Source: MPNO01 sp965200535
GTDB lineage: Bacteria; Pseudomonadota; Alphaproteobacteria; MPNO01
NCBI GenBank assembly: GCA_965200535.1
Contig: CBDAUF010000001.1
Location: forward strand, 558,001 to 622,000
Direction: 5' to 3'
DNA length: 64,000 bases
The notes below the pieces were generated by a model. That model ran no database searches. It saw nothing but the letters and a program-made list of their open reading frames with translations, and was not told the origin of the DNA. The position numbers were made by a program, and so were the translations under genes. This document shows positions 54,917 to 63,499 of this stretch, piece by piece (position 1 is the first letter of the stretch; each line of letters opens with the position of its first letter).

Positions 54917-56168
54917 CGAAGCCGTAATGCTCGTGCAGCGCGCCGCGCAGACTGTCGAGATCGGCCTCGACCTCGGGCACCGCGCCGGCTGCGGCCGCGG
55001 CGGCGCCCGCGTCCTTGAGGCCGGAGGCGGTGGCGATGGCGACCACGGTATCGCCGCGCCCGATCGTGCCGTCGGCTCCGAGCCGGTCGATCGCCGCAAA
55101 GGCAGCCGCCGACGAGGCCTCGACAAACAACCCCGCGCCGCGCGCCAACGCCGCGCGCGCCTCCATTATCGCGCCGTCGCCCACCACCACCGCCAGCCCT
55201 TCCGTCCGCCGCAGCGCGAGCAGCGCCTGCACGGTGCTGCGCGGGATGTCGATGGAGATCGCAACCGAGTCGGCGCCGCGCTCGACCGCGGGCGGCATCG
55301 GGTCGGCGCCGGCGAGGCCGGCCGCGAGGGACCCCGACACCTCGGCCGCGACCAGACGCGGCATGCCTTCGGTCCAGCCCCAGCGCCGCATCTCGTCGAA
55401 GCCCTTCCACAGGCCGAACAGCGCATCGCCGTAGCACACCGGAAGCACGCACCAGTCGGGCGTCTGCCAGTCCAGCTGCCCGGCGATCTCGTAGGCGAGC
55501 GTCTTGTAGCCCTCGATGCCGATAGGGTTGCTCCCCGCGGTCGGCCCGAAGAACGGAGAGGTCGGAAACCAGCCGAACCGTTCCACCGCCGCGGACAGGA
55601 TGCGCCAGCGGTCCTCCTTGGCCGCGCATTGGAGCACCATCGCGCCGGCGGCGCGGATCTGTTCCACCATCGCGCCCGCGGCCCCCCTGAACGTGAGCAC
55701 CACGCAGGGCAGGCCCGCGCGCGCGGCGTAGGCGGCAGCGGCGGCCCCGGCGTTGCCTGAAGAACTCGTGGCGATTGCCTTGGCACCGGTCGCTGCCGCC
55801 CAGGAAACCGCGACGCTCGCCAGCCGGTCCTTGAAGGACCAGGTCGGGTTGCGGGTCTCGTCCTTGACCAGGAGTGTTCCGCAATAGGGCGAGGAGACCG
55901 GGATCAGGGGCGTCATCCCCTCGCCCATGCTGACCGCCCGCTCCGCCGCCACAGGCAGGGCCTCGGCGAAGCGCCAGAGCGTCGGGGGGTCCGGCGGCAG
56001 AGCGTCCCGCGCCGGAGGGCGGGAGTCGTCGTAGACGACGGTGAGGTTGGCGGCCACGCCTTCCTCGCCGCAGGCGCCGCAGGCGCGGTCGAAACGGTCG
56101 AGCGGCCAGGACCGCCCGCACCGGATGCAGGAAAGCGATGTCGGTTCCAACCGCCCTATCCCTTGCAC
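54909..56168 (-). CDS. Threonine synthase-like PLP-dependent enzyme
   Basis: A 419-residue fold-type II PLP enzyme with an N-terminal zinc-ribbon-like motif (CIRC at residue 14, CGAC at about 30). The PLP Lys is in NPTWSFKDRLAS. SSSGNAGAAAAAYAA is the phosphate/substrate loop. Mid-protein PTAGSNPIGIEGYKTLAYEI is as in threonine-synthase paralogs, which act on assorted beta- or gamma-substituted amino acids. Genuine threonine synthase would sit with hom/thrB, which are absent. It belongs to an apparent operon with the OCD-like gene upstream (21 bases) and the LLM gene downstream. Confidence 0.87.
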   Translation of the reverse strand: MQGIGRLEPTSLSCIRCGRSWPLDRFDRACGACGEEGVAANLTVVYDDSRPPARDALPPDPPTLWRFAEALPVAAERAVSMGEGMTPLIPVSSPYCGTLLVKDETRNPTWSFKDRLASVAVSWAAATGAKAIATSSSGNAGAAAAAYAARAGLPCVVLTFRGAAGAMVEQIRAAGAMVLQCAAKEDRWRILSAAVERFGWFPTSPFFGPTAGSNPIGIEGYKTLAYEIAGQLDWQTPDWCVLPVCYGDALFGLWKGFDEMRRWGWTEGMPRLVAAEVSGSLAAGLAGADPMPPAVERGADSVAISIDIPRSTVQALLALRRTEGLAVVVGDGAIMEARAALARGAGLFVEASSAAAFAAIDRLGADGTIGRGDTVVAIATASGLKDAGAAAAAAGAVPEVEADLDSLRGALHEHYGFDV

Positions 56169-56189
56169 CGTCCGCCGGGCGCGGCCCGG

Positions 56190-57194
56190 TCAGTCATGAT
56201 CGCCGCCCAGGTCGACGATGGTGCCGGCGCCGGCGGCCGCCGCGCGGCGTTCGACGTGCTGCGCTGTGATCAGGTCCTGAATCGGCAACCCGATCGACTT
56301 GTAATAGGCGATCTCTCCGGCGTTCTCGCGGCCGGGGCGGGCGCCGGACACGATGTCGGCGATCCCGATCACGTCTTCCTCCCGGATCGCGCCCTCGGCG
56401 ATCGGGATCGCGAAATCCCCGGCGTTGGCGAGGCTGTCGGTGCGGCTGTCGATAACCCGTTTCGCGGCGCGGACGACCGTTTCGGTATCGACCTCGCGGG
56501 CCGTCGCCGTGTTTGCCCCGGCCGAGACGACGAAGGCGCCCGCGCGCAGGTCGCGCCCGAACACCACAGGCTCCGCCGACGTCGTGGCGGCGACCACGAT
56601 ATCGGCATCGCGCACCGCTTCGGCCGGCGACGCGGCAAGCGTTACGTCGTCGGGCAGCCCGTCCTCCGCCCTGATCCAGTCGGCGAAGGCGCGGGCGCGT
56701 TCCTCGCTGCGGCCGGCGACCGATACCCGCTCGAGATCGTGCGTCCGCGCGAGGGCTTGAAGCTGGTTGCGGGCGACCCGCCCCGCCCCGATCGCCGCGA
56801 CAACGCGCGAGTCCGCTTTGGCAAGCCGGCGCGCCGCCGCTCCTGTCCCCGCGCCCGTCCTGAGGTCGGTGATGTAGCCCGCTTCCATCAGGGTTCGCGG
56901 ATGGCCGGTCTCCCCGTCGAACAGGGCGACGACGGCGGACATCCGGGCGACCCCGCGCGCAGTATTGCCGTAGAAATCGGAGACCACCTTGACCCCGTAG
57001 CCGCCGCCGTCCCTGAGAAACGAGGGATTGAAGATGGCGACGCCCGGCGGCGTCTCGGAGACCACATGGCGGCGCAGCCCCTCGACGCTTTCGCCCGCCG
57101 CGAGGCGGATGAACGCCTCTTCCTGAATCGCGATCGCGGCGTCCATGTCGATCAGCGACCGCACGTCGTCTTCGGTCAGGATTCGAAGCTGCAC
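56190..57194 (-). CDS. Ornithine cyclodeaminase/mu-crystallin family protein
   Basis: A 334-residue NAD(P)-binding protein. I chose the GTG at 57194 (VQLRILTEDDVRSLIDM), preceded by GGGAGGG; an ATG or alternative seven codons earlier overlaps that site. The Rossmann motif AAIGAGRVARNQLQAL, the substrate-side Lys in GYGVKVVSDFYGN and SAGANTATAREVDTE mark the family, which includes cyclodeaminases, imine reductases and ketimine reductases. The reaction here is not known. It is divergent, 99 bases away, from the hydantoinase-like gene. Confidence 0.9.
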   Translation of the reverse strand: MQLRILTEDDVRSLIDMDAAIAIQEEAFIRLAAGESVEGLRRHVVSETPPGVAIFNPSFLRDGGGYGVKVVSDFYGNTARGVARMSAVVALFDGETGHPRTLMEAGYITDLRTGAGTGAAARRLAKADSRVVAAIGAGRVARNQLQALARTHDLERVSVAGRSEERARAFADWIRAEDGLPDDVTLAASPAEAVRDADIVVAATTSAEPVVFGRDLRAGAFVVSAGANTATAREVDTETVVRAAKRVIDSRTDSLANAGDFAIPIAEGAIREEDVIGIADIVSGARPGRENAGEIAYYKSIGLPIQDLITAQHVERRAAAAGAGTIVDLGGDHD

Positions 57195-57293
57195 CGCCGA
57201 CCCTCCCCGTTTCACTGATAGGGGCGGTGCGGCCCCGGGTCAACGCGGGCCCGATATGGCATAGTCGGCGGGCAGCCGGGAGGATGGTGCGGC

Positions 57294-58652
57294 GTGGCGT
57301 TGCTCGCGATACACAACGCGCAACTGGTGACCGGGACGTCGATGCGGCCCGGCGGTGTCGTCGTCGGCGACGACGGTCGGATTGCCGCCCTTGTCGACGC
57401 CGGCGCCCGGCCTCGGGCCGAAACCGTGATCGACGCGCGCGGGCGGCTCCTGTTCCCGGGCTTCATCGACGCCCATGTGCACATGCGCGATCCCGGCTAT
57501 CCGCACAAGGAGACTTTCGCGACCGGCACCCTGGCGGCGGCGGCGGGCGGGGTGACCACCGTGATGTGCATGCCCAATACCGATCCCGCCGCCGACACCG
57601 TCGCCGGCGTCGAAGCCATGCGCGCGGCCGGCGAAGGGGCGAGCCTGGTCGACTTCGCGATCCAGGCCGCGGTTACCCGGAACAACATCGACACCCTGCC
57701 CGCCCTCTGGGACACCGGGGTCGTCTCCTTCGAGGCGCTGCTGTCCGATGCCCCGGAGGACCTGCTGCTCGACGGCGACGGCCTCGTCCGGGCTGCCGGG
57801 GCGGTTGCCTCCTGCGGCGCGGTGATCGGCGTCTACACCGGCGACCGCGCCCTGGTTTCGGCCGCACTCGGGCGGCTCTCCGGACGCACCGATTTCGCCG
57901 CCTTCGCCGAGGCGCGCGCTGCGGCCGGCGAAGCGAGGGGGCTCTCCCGGCTGATCGAGGCCGTGCGGGCAACCGAAGCGCGCACCGTCGCCCGGCAGGT
58001 CTCGACCGCGCGCGGATTCGCCGCGGTCGAGGCCGCCCGACGCGCCGATCCGGCGCTCCCGATCGCCGTCGAGGCGACACCCCATCACCTCTGCCTCGAT
58101 GCGGGTGCGGTGGACCGCCACGGCCCGTTCGCCCTGATGGTGCCGCCGCTGCGCAGTCCGCACGACCGTGCGGCGGCGCTGCGGGCCCTCGTCTCGGGCA
58201 CTGTCGATTTCGTCGCCTCCGACCACGCGCCGCACGCGGTCGAGGAAAAGGACCGTTCGGGCCCGTGGGATGTGCCCGGCGGCACGCCCGGGCTCGATAC
58301 GATCGTGCCGGCGGTGGCCGACCTCGCGGCCGCGGGGATCATTCCGTGGCCGCGCGTCGCCGAGGCGCTGTCGTCGGCCCCGGCGCGGCTGTTCGGGATC
58401 GACCGCCGCAAGGGCCGGCTTGCGGTGGGCGCCGACGGCGATCTCGTCATGATCGATCCCGAACTCCGGCGGACGGTCGATACAACGGCGATCCGCTCGC
58501 GGGCGAAGCGCTCGCCCTTCGAGGGGATGACGTTGACCGGCTGGCCGGTTCTCACCGTGCTGCGCGGCCGCGTCGTCGCCGAGAACGGGCGCCATGCCGG
58601 AGGTGCGCCGGACGGCCGGTGGCTGCGCCGCGACACCGCGGAGCAGGATTGA
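57294..58652 (+). CDS. Dihydroorotase/hydantoinase-like amidohydrolase with altered metal site
   Basis: A 452-residue cyclic-amidohydrolase fold. HVHMRDPGYPHKETF gives the first two His ligands, EATPHHLCL and VPPLRSPHDR are typical, and ASDHAPHAVEEKDR supplies the Asp. Compared with dihydroorotases, allantoinases and hydantoinases, three other ligands are missing. The bridging Lys (or Asp in class I) is Glu-like (VVSFEALLSD). The His of the VAHxED motif is Tyr (IGVYTGDRA). The His of the HIST motif is Gln (ARQVSTARG). GTG 57294 follows GGGAGGA. Length and fold are complete, so it is not a decaying gene. Perhaps it is a one-metal enzyme or non-catalytic. Confidence 0.85.
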   Translation: MALLAIHNAQLVTGTSMRPGGVVVGDDGRIAALVDAGARPRAETVIDARGRLLFPGFIDAHVHMRDPGYPHKETFATGTLAAAAGGVTTVMCMPNTDPAADTVAGVEAMRAAGEGASLVDFAIQAAVTRNNIDTLPALWDTGVVSFEALLSDAPEDLLLDGDGLVRAAGAVASCGAVIGVYTGDRALVSAALGRLSGRTDFAAFAEARAAAGEARGLSRLIEAVRATEARTVARQVSTARGFAAVEAARRADPALPIAVEATPHHLCLDAGAVDRHGPFALMVPPLRSPHDRAAALRALVSGTVDFVASDHAPHAVEEKDRSGPWDVPGGTPGLDTIVPAVADLAAAGIIPWPRVAEALSSAPARLFGIDRRKGRLAVGADGDLVMIDPELRRTVDTTAIRSRAKRSPFEGMTLTGWPVLTVLRGRVVAENGRHAGGAPDGRWLRRDTAEQD

Positions 58653-58655
58653 GCG

Positions 58656-59369
58656 ATGTTCGGCGCCGCGGGTCGAATTGGCGTGATTGTGCCGGCCAAC
58701 AACGGTGTCCTCGAACCCGAACTGTGGTCGGCCCTGCCGGCGGGGACCGCGCTCTACGCCACGCGGATTCTAGCGCGCGGCGAACTCACCCCGGCCGCCG
58801 TGCATGCGATGGAGGCCAATGTGGACCGGGCGGTGGACAAGCTGGCGGCCACCGGGGTCGACGTCATCATCTACGCCGACATGGTGACGACCTTCATCAT
58901 GGAGCCGGGCTGGAACGAGGCGCGGACGGAAGCGATCGCCGCGCGCACGGGCCGCCCCTGCATCTCGGCCTGGACCGCGCTTCGCGATGCGCTCGCCCGG
59001 CTCGGCGTCGCCCGCTTCGCGCTGGGCACACCCTATCCGCGGGCAATCCATGCGCTTGCCCCGCCGTTCTTCGCCGCGCGCGGCCTGGCGCTCACCGACG
59101 ATGCGACGCTCGACATCCTGCGGATGGAGGATGTTCCCCGGACCGATGCAGGCACCCTCCGCGGCCTCGTCGCCGGGCTCGACGTCCGGGGCGCGGAAGC
59201 GGTGGTGCTGCTGGCGACGGACCTGCCGACCTTCGAGTCGCTCGAGCCCCTCGCCGCCATGACGGGGCGCCCGGTGCTGAGTTCCAACCAGACGATCCTC
59301 TGGTCGGCGCTCCGCACCATGGGCAACGCCGCCGCCCCGCCCGGTCTCGGCCCGCTGTTTCGCGCCTGA
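58656..59369 (+). CDS. Asp/Glu racemase superfamily protein (maleate isomerase/AMDase-like) lacking catalytic cysteines
   Basis: A 237-residue two-lobed protein. RIGVIVPANNGVLEPELWSA, VIIYADMVTTFI and VVLLATDLPTFESL align with the maleate isomerase/arylmalonate decarboxylase branch, where the first motif is IGLIVPSSN and the others read YAC and SAC. Both catalytic Cys positions are replaced (Asp and Ala). The only Cys lies in GRPCISAW, outside the active site. ATG 58656 is three bases after the hydantoinase-like stop, so the pair is coupled. A cysteine-independent lyase or a binding role is possible. Confidence 0.82.
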   Translation: MFGAAGRIGVIVPANNGVLEPELWSALPAGTALYATRILARGELTPAAVHAMEANVDRAVDKLAATGVDVIIYADMVTTFIMEPGWNEARTEAIAARTGRPCISAWTALRDALARLGVARFALGTPYPRAIHALAPPFFAARGLALTDDATLDILRMEDVPRTDAGTLRGLVAGLDVRGAEAVVLLATDLPTFESLEPLAAMTGRPVLSSNQTILWSALRTMGNAAAPPGLGPLFRA

Positions 59370-59374
59370 CCGCC

Positions 59375-59404
59375 AGGCGTCGGGCCGGAACCGGCCCGGC
59401 GCCT
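59375..59404. terminator. Hairpin between convergent racemase-like and NMT1-like genes
   Basis: GGGCCGG (59382-59388) pairs with CCGGCCC (59391-59397), extended by AGGCG (59375-59379) with CGCCT (59400-59404) after a two-base mismatch. It lies between the stop at 59369 and the opposing stop at 59425, so it probably ends transcription from both sides. Confidence 0.6.
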
Positions 59405-59424
59405 TCACACCCTGCGGCTGCGCC

Positions 59425-60414
59425 CTAGTTGAGGATCAGCGCGTGCTTGTCCTTGGGCGGCACCTTGTCGATCACGCCGCGCTTCTGGGCCATTTCGAGA
59501 AACGCCCACTGCGCATCGACCACCTTCTGGTTCCACTCCGTCAGGAAGACCCGCTTGTCCTGCAGCAGGCGGCGGTAGACATCGGCCTGCGCATCGTTCT
59601 TGACCGCGGCGAGCTTGCCGTACTTCTTGACCGCCGCCGCGAGATTCTTGCTGTCGCGGAGCCATTCCCATGATTCGTGGGAAGCGGCGACGAAGCGCTT
59701 GGCCCGGTCAGGGTCCTCGTCGACCCAAGAGCGCCAGGCGACCACCGGCGCCGACCAGACGACCGGATAGCCGGTCTTCTCCTTCCAGTATGCGTTCGCC
59801 GAGAAGATCGAACGGTAACGGTCCGGCTGTGCCGCCGCCGCGACGGTCAACGAACTGATGTTGAACATCGAATCGACCTTGCCGGTCTCGAGGAACTTGA
59901 AAAGCGCCGGCGCCGCCGCCTGCACGAATTCGGTGTCCTTGAGAACGTCGATGCCGTACGCATCGATCAGCGCCGCCCGCGTCGCCTTGAACGCGCCAGC
60001 GCCGGTGGACCAGCTCGAGAACTTCTTGCCGCGCAGATCGGGAACCTTCTTGAACGGGGTCTCGTTGCGGACGAACACCTCCTGCATCACCGTCAGCCCG
60101 CCGCCGATGACGACCCAGTCGAGCCCCTTATTGATGCGGGTAATCGCCGCCGTCCCGGGATAGTAGGTCACCAGGCACTCCTTGGCCGGGAGGCCGGCGG
60201 TATGGCCGCGGAACGGCCGGGGATCGATAGCCAGGTCGATGCCGTGCTTGGCGTAGATTCCGGCGTCCTTGCCGCCATAGGCGCTGAGGATGAAGACGCT
60301 GTTGCGCGGCACCGTGATTTTCACGGGCTTGAGAGCCTGGGCGACCGCCGGCCCGGCGATCACCGCGGCGGCAAGCAAAGAGAAGCAACCCAGCAGCAAA
60401 GGCTTCTTGAACAT
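59425..60414 (-). CDS. NMT1/THI5-like ABC transporter substrate-binding protein
   Basis: A 329-residue periplasmic binding protein. The ATG at 60414 follows GGGGAGTGA. Signal peptide residues 1-26 are KKPLLLGCFSLLAAAVIAG, then a cut near AVAQA. The mature part matches NMT1/SsuA folds: ITVPRNSVFILSAYGGKDAG, TGYPVVWSAPVVAWRSWVDE and DPDRAKRFVAASHESWEWLR. No permease or ATPase gene adjoins it, so it either uses components encoded elsewhere or the window lacks its operon partners. The ligand is unknown. Confidence 0.88.
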   Translation of the reverse strand: MFKKPLLLGCFSLLAAAVIAGPAVAQALKPVKITVPRNSVFILSAYGGKDAGIYAKHGIDLAIDPRPFRGHTAGLPAKECLVTYYPGTAAITRINKGLDWVVIGGGLTVMQEVFVRNETPFKKVPDLRGKKFSSWSTGAGAFKATRAALIDAYGIDVLKDTEFVQAAAPALFKFLETGKVDSMFNISSLTVAAAAQPDRYRSIFSANAYWKEKTGYPVVWSAPVVAWRSWVDEDPDRAKRFVAASHESWEWLRDSKNLAAAVKKYGKLAAVKNDAQADVYRRLLQDKRVFLTEWNQKVVDAQWAFLEMAQKRGVIDKVPPKDKHALILN

Positions 60415-60630
60415 TTCACTCCCCTTCCGATCTGGTTGACGATCCGCCATGCCGGTCTCCGCACGCGAACCGTCTCATCATGCTGGGTGCGGCCCGTCCG
60501 CCTGTCAAGCCGCGCGGTTCGCCCGCACCCGCACGGCGGGCCGATCCTTGGCAGGACTCCGGCCGGCGGCCATAATGCCGACCGCGGGCCGCGCGGGATC
60601 GTCAATTCGGCCGCAAGCAGGGGATTCGGC

Positions 60631-61635
60631 ATGAAGCTCGACATCTACAACCACATTTTTCCGGTCAAGTATTTCGAGCGGATGCAGGAGGTGATCCCCA
60701 ACAAGGGGCCCATCAAGCGCTGGCTCAACATCCCCGTCCTCTACGACGTCGATGCCAGGCTCCGGATGATGGACGGCTTCGGCGAGTACCAGCAGATCCT
60801 GTCCAATTCGATGCCGCCCATCGAGTTCATCGCCGGCCCCGACGTGACGCCGGAGCTGGCGCGGCTCGCCAATGACGGCATGGCGGAGCTCTGCCGGCGT
60901 TATCCCGACCGCTTTCCGAGCTTCATCGCCTCGCTGCCGATGAACAACATGGACGCGACGGTGAAGGAGATCGACCGCGCGATAAACGAACTCGATGCAT
61001 GCGGCGTGCAGATCTTCAGCCACGTCAACAACCGGCCGCTCGACGAGCCCGAATTCTATCCGCTGTTCGAGAAGATGGCCGGGCACGACCTGCCGATATG
61101 GCTGCATCCGGCGCGGGCCGCCAACCACCCCGACTACCTCACCGAGGACAAGTCGAAATACGAGATATGGTGGACGTTCGGCTGGCCCTACGAGACCTCC
61201 GCGGCGATGGCCCGTATCGTGTTCTCGGGAATCTTCGACAAGCTGCCCGACATCAAGATCATCTCGCATCACCTGGGGGCGATGATCCCCTATTTCGAGG
61301 GCCGCGTCGGTCCGGGCTGGGACCAGCTCGGCACCCGGACGGCGGACGAGGACTACGAGGCCCTGCTCGCCTCGATGAAGAAGCGCCCGGTCGATTACTT
61401 CAAGATGTTCTACGCCGACACCGCGACCTTCGGCTCCGACGCCGCGACCGATTGCGGGCTCGCCTTTTTCGGTGTCGAGAAGTGTCTGTTCGCATCCGAT
61501 TGCCCGTTCGACCCGGAAGGCGGTCCGATGTATATCCGTGAGACCATCCGCATCCTCGACGGGCTCGACGTCACCGCCGCCGAGCGCGATGCGCTCTATC
61601 TCGACAACGCGAAGAAGCTGCTGAAGCTCGACTGA
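60631..61635 (+). CDS. Amidohydrolase family protein (ACMSD-like, amidohydrolase_2)
   Basis: A 334-residue barrel. The N-terminal MKLDIYNHIFPVKYFERMQE matches the family, with Tyr-Asn-His in place of the His-x-His of ACMSD. PIWLHPARAANHPDYL has the third His, KIISHHLGAMIPYFEGR the next, and LFASDCPFDPEGG the catalytic Asp. ATG 60631 has AGGGGA upstream; the long open frame before it is antisense to the NMT1-like gene. It probably decarboxylates or hydrolyses an aromatic or unsaturated acid. A DMT exporter gene follows after 34 bases. Confidence 0.9.
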   Translation: MKLDIYNHIFPVKYFERMQEVIPNKGPIKRWLNIPVLYDVDARLRMMDGFGEYQQILSNSMPPIEFIAGPDVTPELARLANDGMAELCRRYPDRFPSFIASLPMNNMDATVKEIDRAINELDACGVQIFSHVNNRPLDEPEFYPLFEKMAGHDLPIWLHPARAANHPDYLTEDKSKYEIWWTFGWPYETSAAMARIVFSGIFDKLPDIKIISHHLGAMIPYFEGRVGPGWDQLGTRTADEDYEALLASMKKRPVDYFKMFYADTATFGSDAATDCGLAFFGVEKCLFASDCPFDPEGGPMYIRETIRILDGLDVTAAERDALYLDNAKKLLKLD

Positions 61636-61669
61636 ATGGCTGCGTCGGCTCTGTAGCCGGGTTGCGGGC

Positions 61670-62590
61670 GTGGCCGGCGTCCTTGCCGACCCCGTCCGCC
61701 GGCGCGGGCTGGCCGGGGTTGCGCTGGCGGTCGGCGCGGCGCTGACCTTCACCGCATCCACGGTCGCCGCGGTCATTTCCTATGAGGGCGGCGGCGAGCC
61801 GCTGGCGGCGATCACATCCCGCTATATCGGTGCGATGGTCGTCTTCGCGCTGCTGCTCCAGTTCTCCGGCGTCGGGTTCTTCCTGCCGCGCCGCGCGGGG
61901 CTGATCTCCGTCGCGCTGGGCTGTCTTGCCGGCGTCCAGGCCTACTGCCTCTACAACTCCATGGCGCATATCGCGGTCGGGCTGACGTTCAGCATCTTCT
62001 ACATCTACCCGGTGCTCGTCGCCCTGATCGCCATCGCCTTCCGACAGGACAGGATCACGCCGGCCATCGTCGTCGGGCTGGTGATCGCCTTCGCCGGGCT
62101 GATGCTGGTCTTCGATGCAACCGGCGAGGAGTCGGATCTCTGGGGATCGACGCTCGCGGTCGGCGCGGCGCTGGTCTGGTCGGTGATCACCGTCGGCAGT
62201 GCGCAGGTGATACGGACCCACGATCCGCGCCTGTTCACCTTCTACCTCCAGGTCTCGGCGGGGCTGATCTACATCGTGGTGTGCCTGGTCGACGGCGACG
62301 TCGCCCTGCCGCAAACGGCGAAGGGCTGGGGCGGGCTGATCTCGCTGCCGATCTTCTACGCCGTATCCACGCTCGGCTTCTTCGGCTCGATCGCGCTGAT
62401 CGGCTCGATCCGCGCCTCGCTCCTGATGAACCTCGAGCCCGTGTTCACCATCGCCGCGGGGTTCCTGATCCTCGGCCAGGTCCTGACCCCGCTGCAACTC
62501 GCCGGCGCCGCGCTGGTGATCGGCGCCGTGCTTGCGGTGCGGGTCGAGCGGGCCCGGCCGGACGCGCAGGCATCCGGAAGCGGCGGATAG
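61670..62590 (+). CDS. DMT family transporter (EamA domain)
   Basis: A 306-residue inner-membrane protein with about ten helices arranged as two EamA repeats. LAVGAALTFTASTVAAVISY begins repeat 1. The paired signature of the second repeat ends NLEPVFTIAAGFLILGQVLT, as in DMT exporters. A GTG at 61670 is the best start; no strong ribosome site is visible. It probably exports a small metabolite. Together with the amidohydrolase it faces the crotonase gene. Confidence 0.9.
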   Translation: MAGVLADPVRRRGLAGVALAVGAALTFTASTVAAVISYEGGGEPLAAITSRYIGAMVVFALLLQFSGVGFFLPRRAGLISVALGCLAGVQAYCLYNSMAHIAVGLTFSIFYIYPVLVALIAIAFRQDRITPAIVVGLVIAFAGLMLVFDATGEESDLWGSTLAVGAALVWSVITVGSAQVIRTHDPRLFTFYLQVSAGLIYIVVCLVDGDVALPQTAKGWGGLISLPIFYAVSTLGFFGSIALIGSIRASLLMNLEPVFTIAAGFLILGQVLTPLQLAGAALVIGAVLAVRVERARPDAQASGSGG

Positions 62591-62602
62591 TCTCCGCTCC
62601 CT

Positions 62603-62620
62603 GCGCGGCGGACGCCGCGC
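62603..62620. terminator. Hairpin between convergent DMT and crotonase genes
   Basis: GCGCGGCG (62603-62610) with CGCCGCGC (62613-62620), effectively a seven-base stem closed by a GGAC loop. It sits between the stop at 62590 and the opposing stop at 62626. It lacks a T tract on either strand. Confidence 0.5.
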
Positions 62621-62625
62621 GCCCG

Positions 62626-63408
62626 CTACTCCCGCTCGAAGTTCGCGGTGCGCCTGTCGAAAAAGGCCTCGATGCCGGTGCGCATATCGCTGCTGGTGTG
62701 GGTCAGCGCGGAAGCGACCGATTCGGCGAACAGCCCTTCCTGTTTCGGCATCTCAGCGATGCGGCCGATCCCGGTGAGGATCATCGTGTTGACCAGCGGC
62801 GCGTTGCTCGCCACGGTCTCCGCGAGCGCGAGCGCCTTGTCGAACGCCGCGCCCTCCTCCACGAGATAATGGGAGAGGCCGAGCGCCTGGCCTTCCTCGG
62901 CCGAAATGCGGCGCCCGGTCAGCATCATCTCGGTGGTGCGCCCGGCGCCGATGATGCGCGTCACCCGCACCGTCGCCCCGCCGCCGACGAAAAACCCGCG
63001 CTGACCCTCCGGAAGTTGGTAGATGGCACTCGGTTCGGCGACCCGCACGTGGGTGGCCGCCGCGATCTCCAGCCCGCCGCCCATCACCGCGCCCTGCATC
63101 GCAGCCACCACCGGCAGGCCGCCGGTCTCCATCATGTCGAGCGTCCGGTGCCAGTAGCGCGAGGTCCCGAAGGATTCGACCGGGTCGCGCTCCTTGTGCT
63201 CCGAGAGATCGAGCCCTGCGCAGAAATGCCTGCCGGCACCGCACAGGATCACCGCCCGCGTCTCGCGCGGCGGCGCCTGGAAGAAGCGGTTGACGGCCTC
63301 GATGAGCCGGTCGTTGACCGCGTTCCCCTTTTCCGGCCGGTTCAGGGTCAGGACCGCAATTTGCCCGCGCAGTTCCAGCCGCAGGACATCGCTCTCGATT
63401 TCCGCCAC
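62626..63408 (-). CDS. Enoyl-CoA hydratase/isomerase family protein (crotonase)
   Basis: A 260-residue crotonase. Oxyanion-hole motifs are GAGRHFCAGLDLSEH and AMQGAVMGGGLEIAAATHV. The segment YQLPEGQRGFFVGGGATVRV includes the usual Glu, followed by RIIGAGRTTEMMLTGRRISA. C-terminal FERE ends the fold. The GTG at 63408 (VAEIESDVLRLELRG) is the start. It acts on a CoA thioester, hydrating or isomerising the double bond; the chain is unknown. It is divergent from an SDR, perhaps for one acyl-CoA pathway. Confidence 0.93.
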   Translation of the reverse strand: MAEIESDVLRLELRGQIAVLTLNRPEKGNAVNDRLIEAVNRFFQAPPRETRAVILCGAGRHFCAGLDLSEHKERDPVESFGTSRYWHRTLDMMETGGLPVVAAMQGAVMGGGLEIAAATHVRVAEPSAIYQLPEGQRGFFVGGGATVRVTRIIGAGRTTEMMLTGRRISAEEGQALGLSHYLVEEGAAFDKALALAETVASNAPLVNTMILTGIGRIAEMPKQEGLFAESVASALTHTSSDMRTGIEAFFDRRTANFERE

Positions 63409-63499
63409 GTCCGGTTTGACCTCGTTACCGTTTCGCGCCAGCTATAGGGGCCGCGGTCGGCGGTGTAAACTGGCGGCGTCACCAGACAGGGGGAATGGA

